This document shows positions 5,740 through 6,096 of a DNA stretch of 6,096 nucleotides, in pieces. Positions within the stretch are counted from its first letter, which is position 1. Each line of letters starts with the position of its first letter. This DNA comes from JALTID01 sp027004335 [NCBI: bacterium] (GTDB lineage Bacteria > JALSQH01): the NCBI GenBank assembly GCA_027004335.1, contig JALTID010000244.1:1-6096 (forward strand), given 5' to 3'. The notes under the pieces were generated by a model. That model worked only from the letters and a program-made list of their open reading frames with translations. It was not told the origin of the DNA and searched no databases. The position numbers and the translations under genes were made by a program.

Positions 5740-5754
5740 TAAAATGAGTATAAT
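5726..5754 (+). promoter_or_regulatory. Promoter of the lipid-kinase-like gene
   Basis: TTGTAA at 5726-5731 and a perfect TATAAT at 5749-5754 are separated by 17 bases. The predicted start near 5761 gives a leader of about 29 bases containing AGGAGG at 5778-5783. It overlaps the opposing metallo-hydrolase promoter. Confidence 0.7.
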
Positions 5755-5789
5755 TTTTTGTAACTTCATGCTAAAAAAGGAGGGTGAAA

Positions 5790-6096
5790 ATGGAAGTGGG
5801 CATTATTAACAACCTGAATGCTAAAAAGAATCACAAAAAGAAATTAACAAAGAATATTCTTCAGCCGGTTATTGGTGATTTGGGGGAGGTAAAGGATACC
5901 AGAACCTTTGGAGAAATGGAAAAAGCCCTGGATGAGTTTAAAAAAAAAGGTGTAAAGATCCTCGGGGTAAGTGGGGGTGATGGGACAGCCCAGCGAGTAA
6001 TCACGGCCTGGATAAAGAAATTTGGTGAGGAATCAATGCCGCGGATTCTCCTTCTTGCAGGTGGTGCAACTGATGCAATTATTCATGCAATAGGAC
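5790..6096 (+). CDS. Diacylglycerol kinase-like (DAGK catalytic domain) protein, N-terminal part
   Basis: The first 102 codons are present and the gene runs off the right edge. The motif VSGGDGTAQRVI has G-G-D-G-T at 62-66, the nucleotide-binding signature of the diacylglycerol/sphingosine-type lipid kinase fold (DagK/YegS group), which phosphorylates lipid alcohols at the inner membrane face. The strand before it (GVKILGV) and the following helix (VITAWIKKFG) fit the fold. Two usual elements differ: the N-P-x-S/A-G motif near the N-terminus is replaced by IINNLNAKK, and the G-T-x-N-D or G-G-T-M-N element appears as GGATD (91-95). The ATG is supported by AGGAGG six bases upstream. It is divergent from the metallo-hydrolase. 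Lipid kinase is likely from GGDGT, but the substrate is unknown and NAD-kinase-type relatives share GGDGT. Confidence 0.8.
   Translation, partial: MEVGIINNLNAKKNHKKKLTKNILQPVIGDLGEVKDTRTFGEMEKALDEFKKKGVKILGVSGGDGTAQRVITAWIKKFGEESMPRILLLAGGATDAIIHAIG

Overview
The window reads as chromosome from a bacterium with an A+T-leaning genome (roughly 40% G+C by eye). The cell is probably diderm: one gene encodes a signal-peptide-bearing, β-rich protein ending in Phe, as outer-membrane barrels do, and three genes encode likely lipoproteins. Bacterial -35/-10 promoters, AGGAGG ribosome binding sites, CCA-encoding tRNA genes and HU all fit Bacteria. I cannot assign a phylum. By my count the two tRNAs are about 60-65% G+C, which does not suggest a hyperthermophile.

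Layout. Positions 1-309 (minus) hold the N-terminal part of a lipoprotein with an IPT/TIG domain, cut by the window edge. A divergent intergenic region with a promoter on each strand separates it from a plus-strand unit: the nucleoid protein HU (445-717), then tRNA-Val(UAC) one base after the HU stop codon, then tRNA-Asp(GUC), then a T-tract. A new promoter follows, with its -10 box only a few bases before the start codon of a small lipoprotein (928-1620). That gene converges, with a 7-bp gap, on a minus-strand operon. The operon consists of a 653-residue lipoprotein of the C45 / penicillin acyltransferase-like Ntn-hydrolase family (4844-2883) and a translationally coupled outer-membrane β-barrel-like protein (2878-1628). 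Upstream on the same strand is a metallo-β-lactamase-fold hydrolase (5702-4989) of the COG1237 type. Divergent from it is the start of a diacylglycerol/lipid-kinase-like gene (5790 onward), cut by the right edge.

How the genes may work together. The clearest functional unit is the acyl-amide hydrolase lipoprotein plus barrel pair. It looks like an envelope-located enzyme made together with an outer-membrane partner; its substrate is unknown. The metallo-hydrolase and lipid kinase share a compact divergent promoter with a perfect 13-bp palindrome between the two -10 boxes, so they may be co-regulated. HU and the two tRNAs look like one transcript that must be processed by RNase P. No mobile element, CRISPR array or clear sign of recent transfer is visible. 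No gene-free stretch exceeds about 150 bases.
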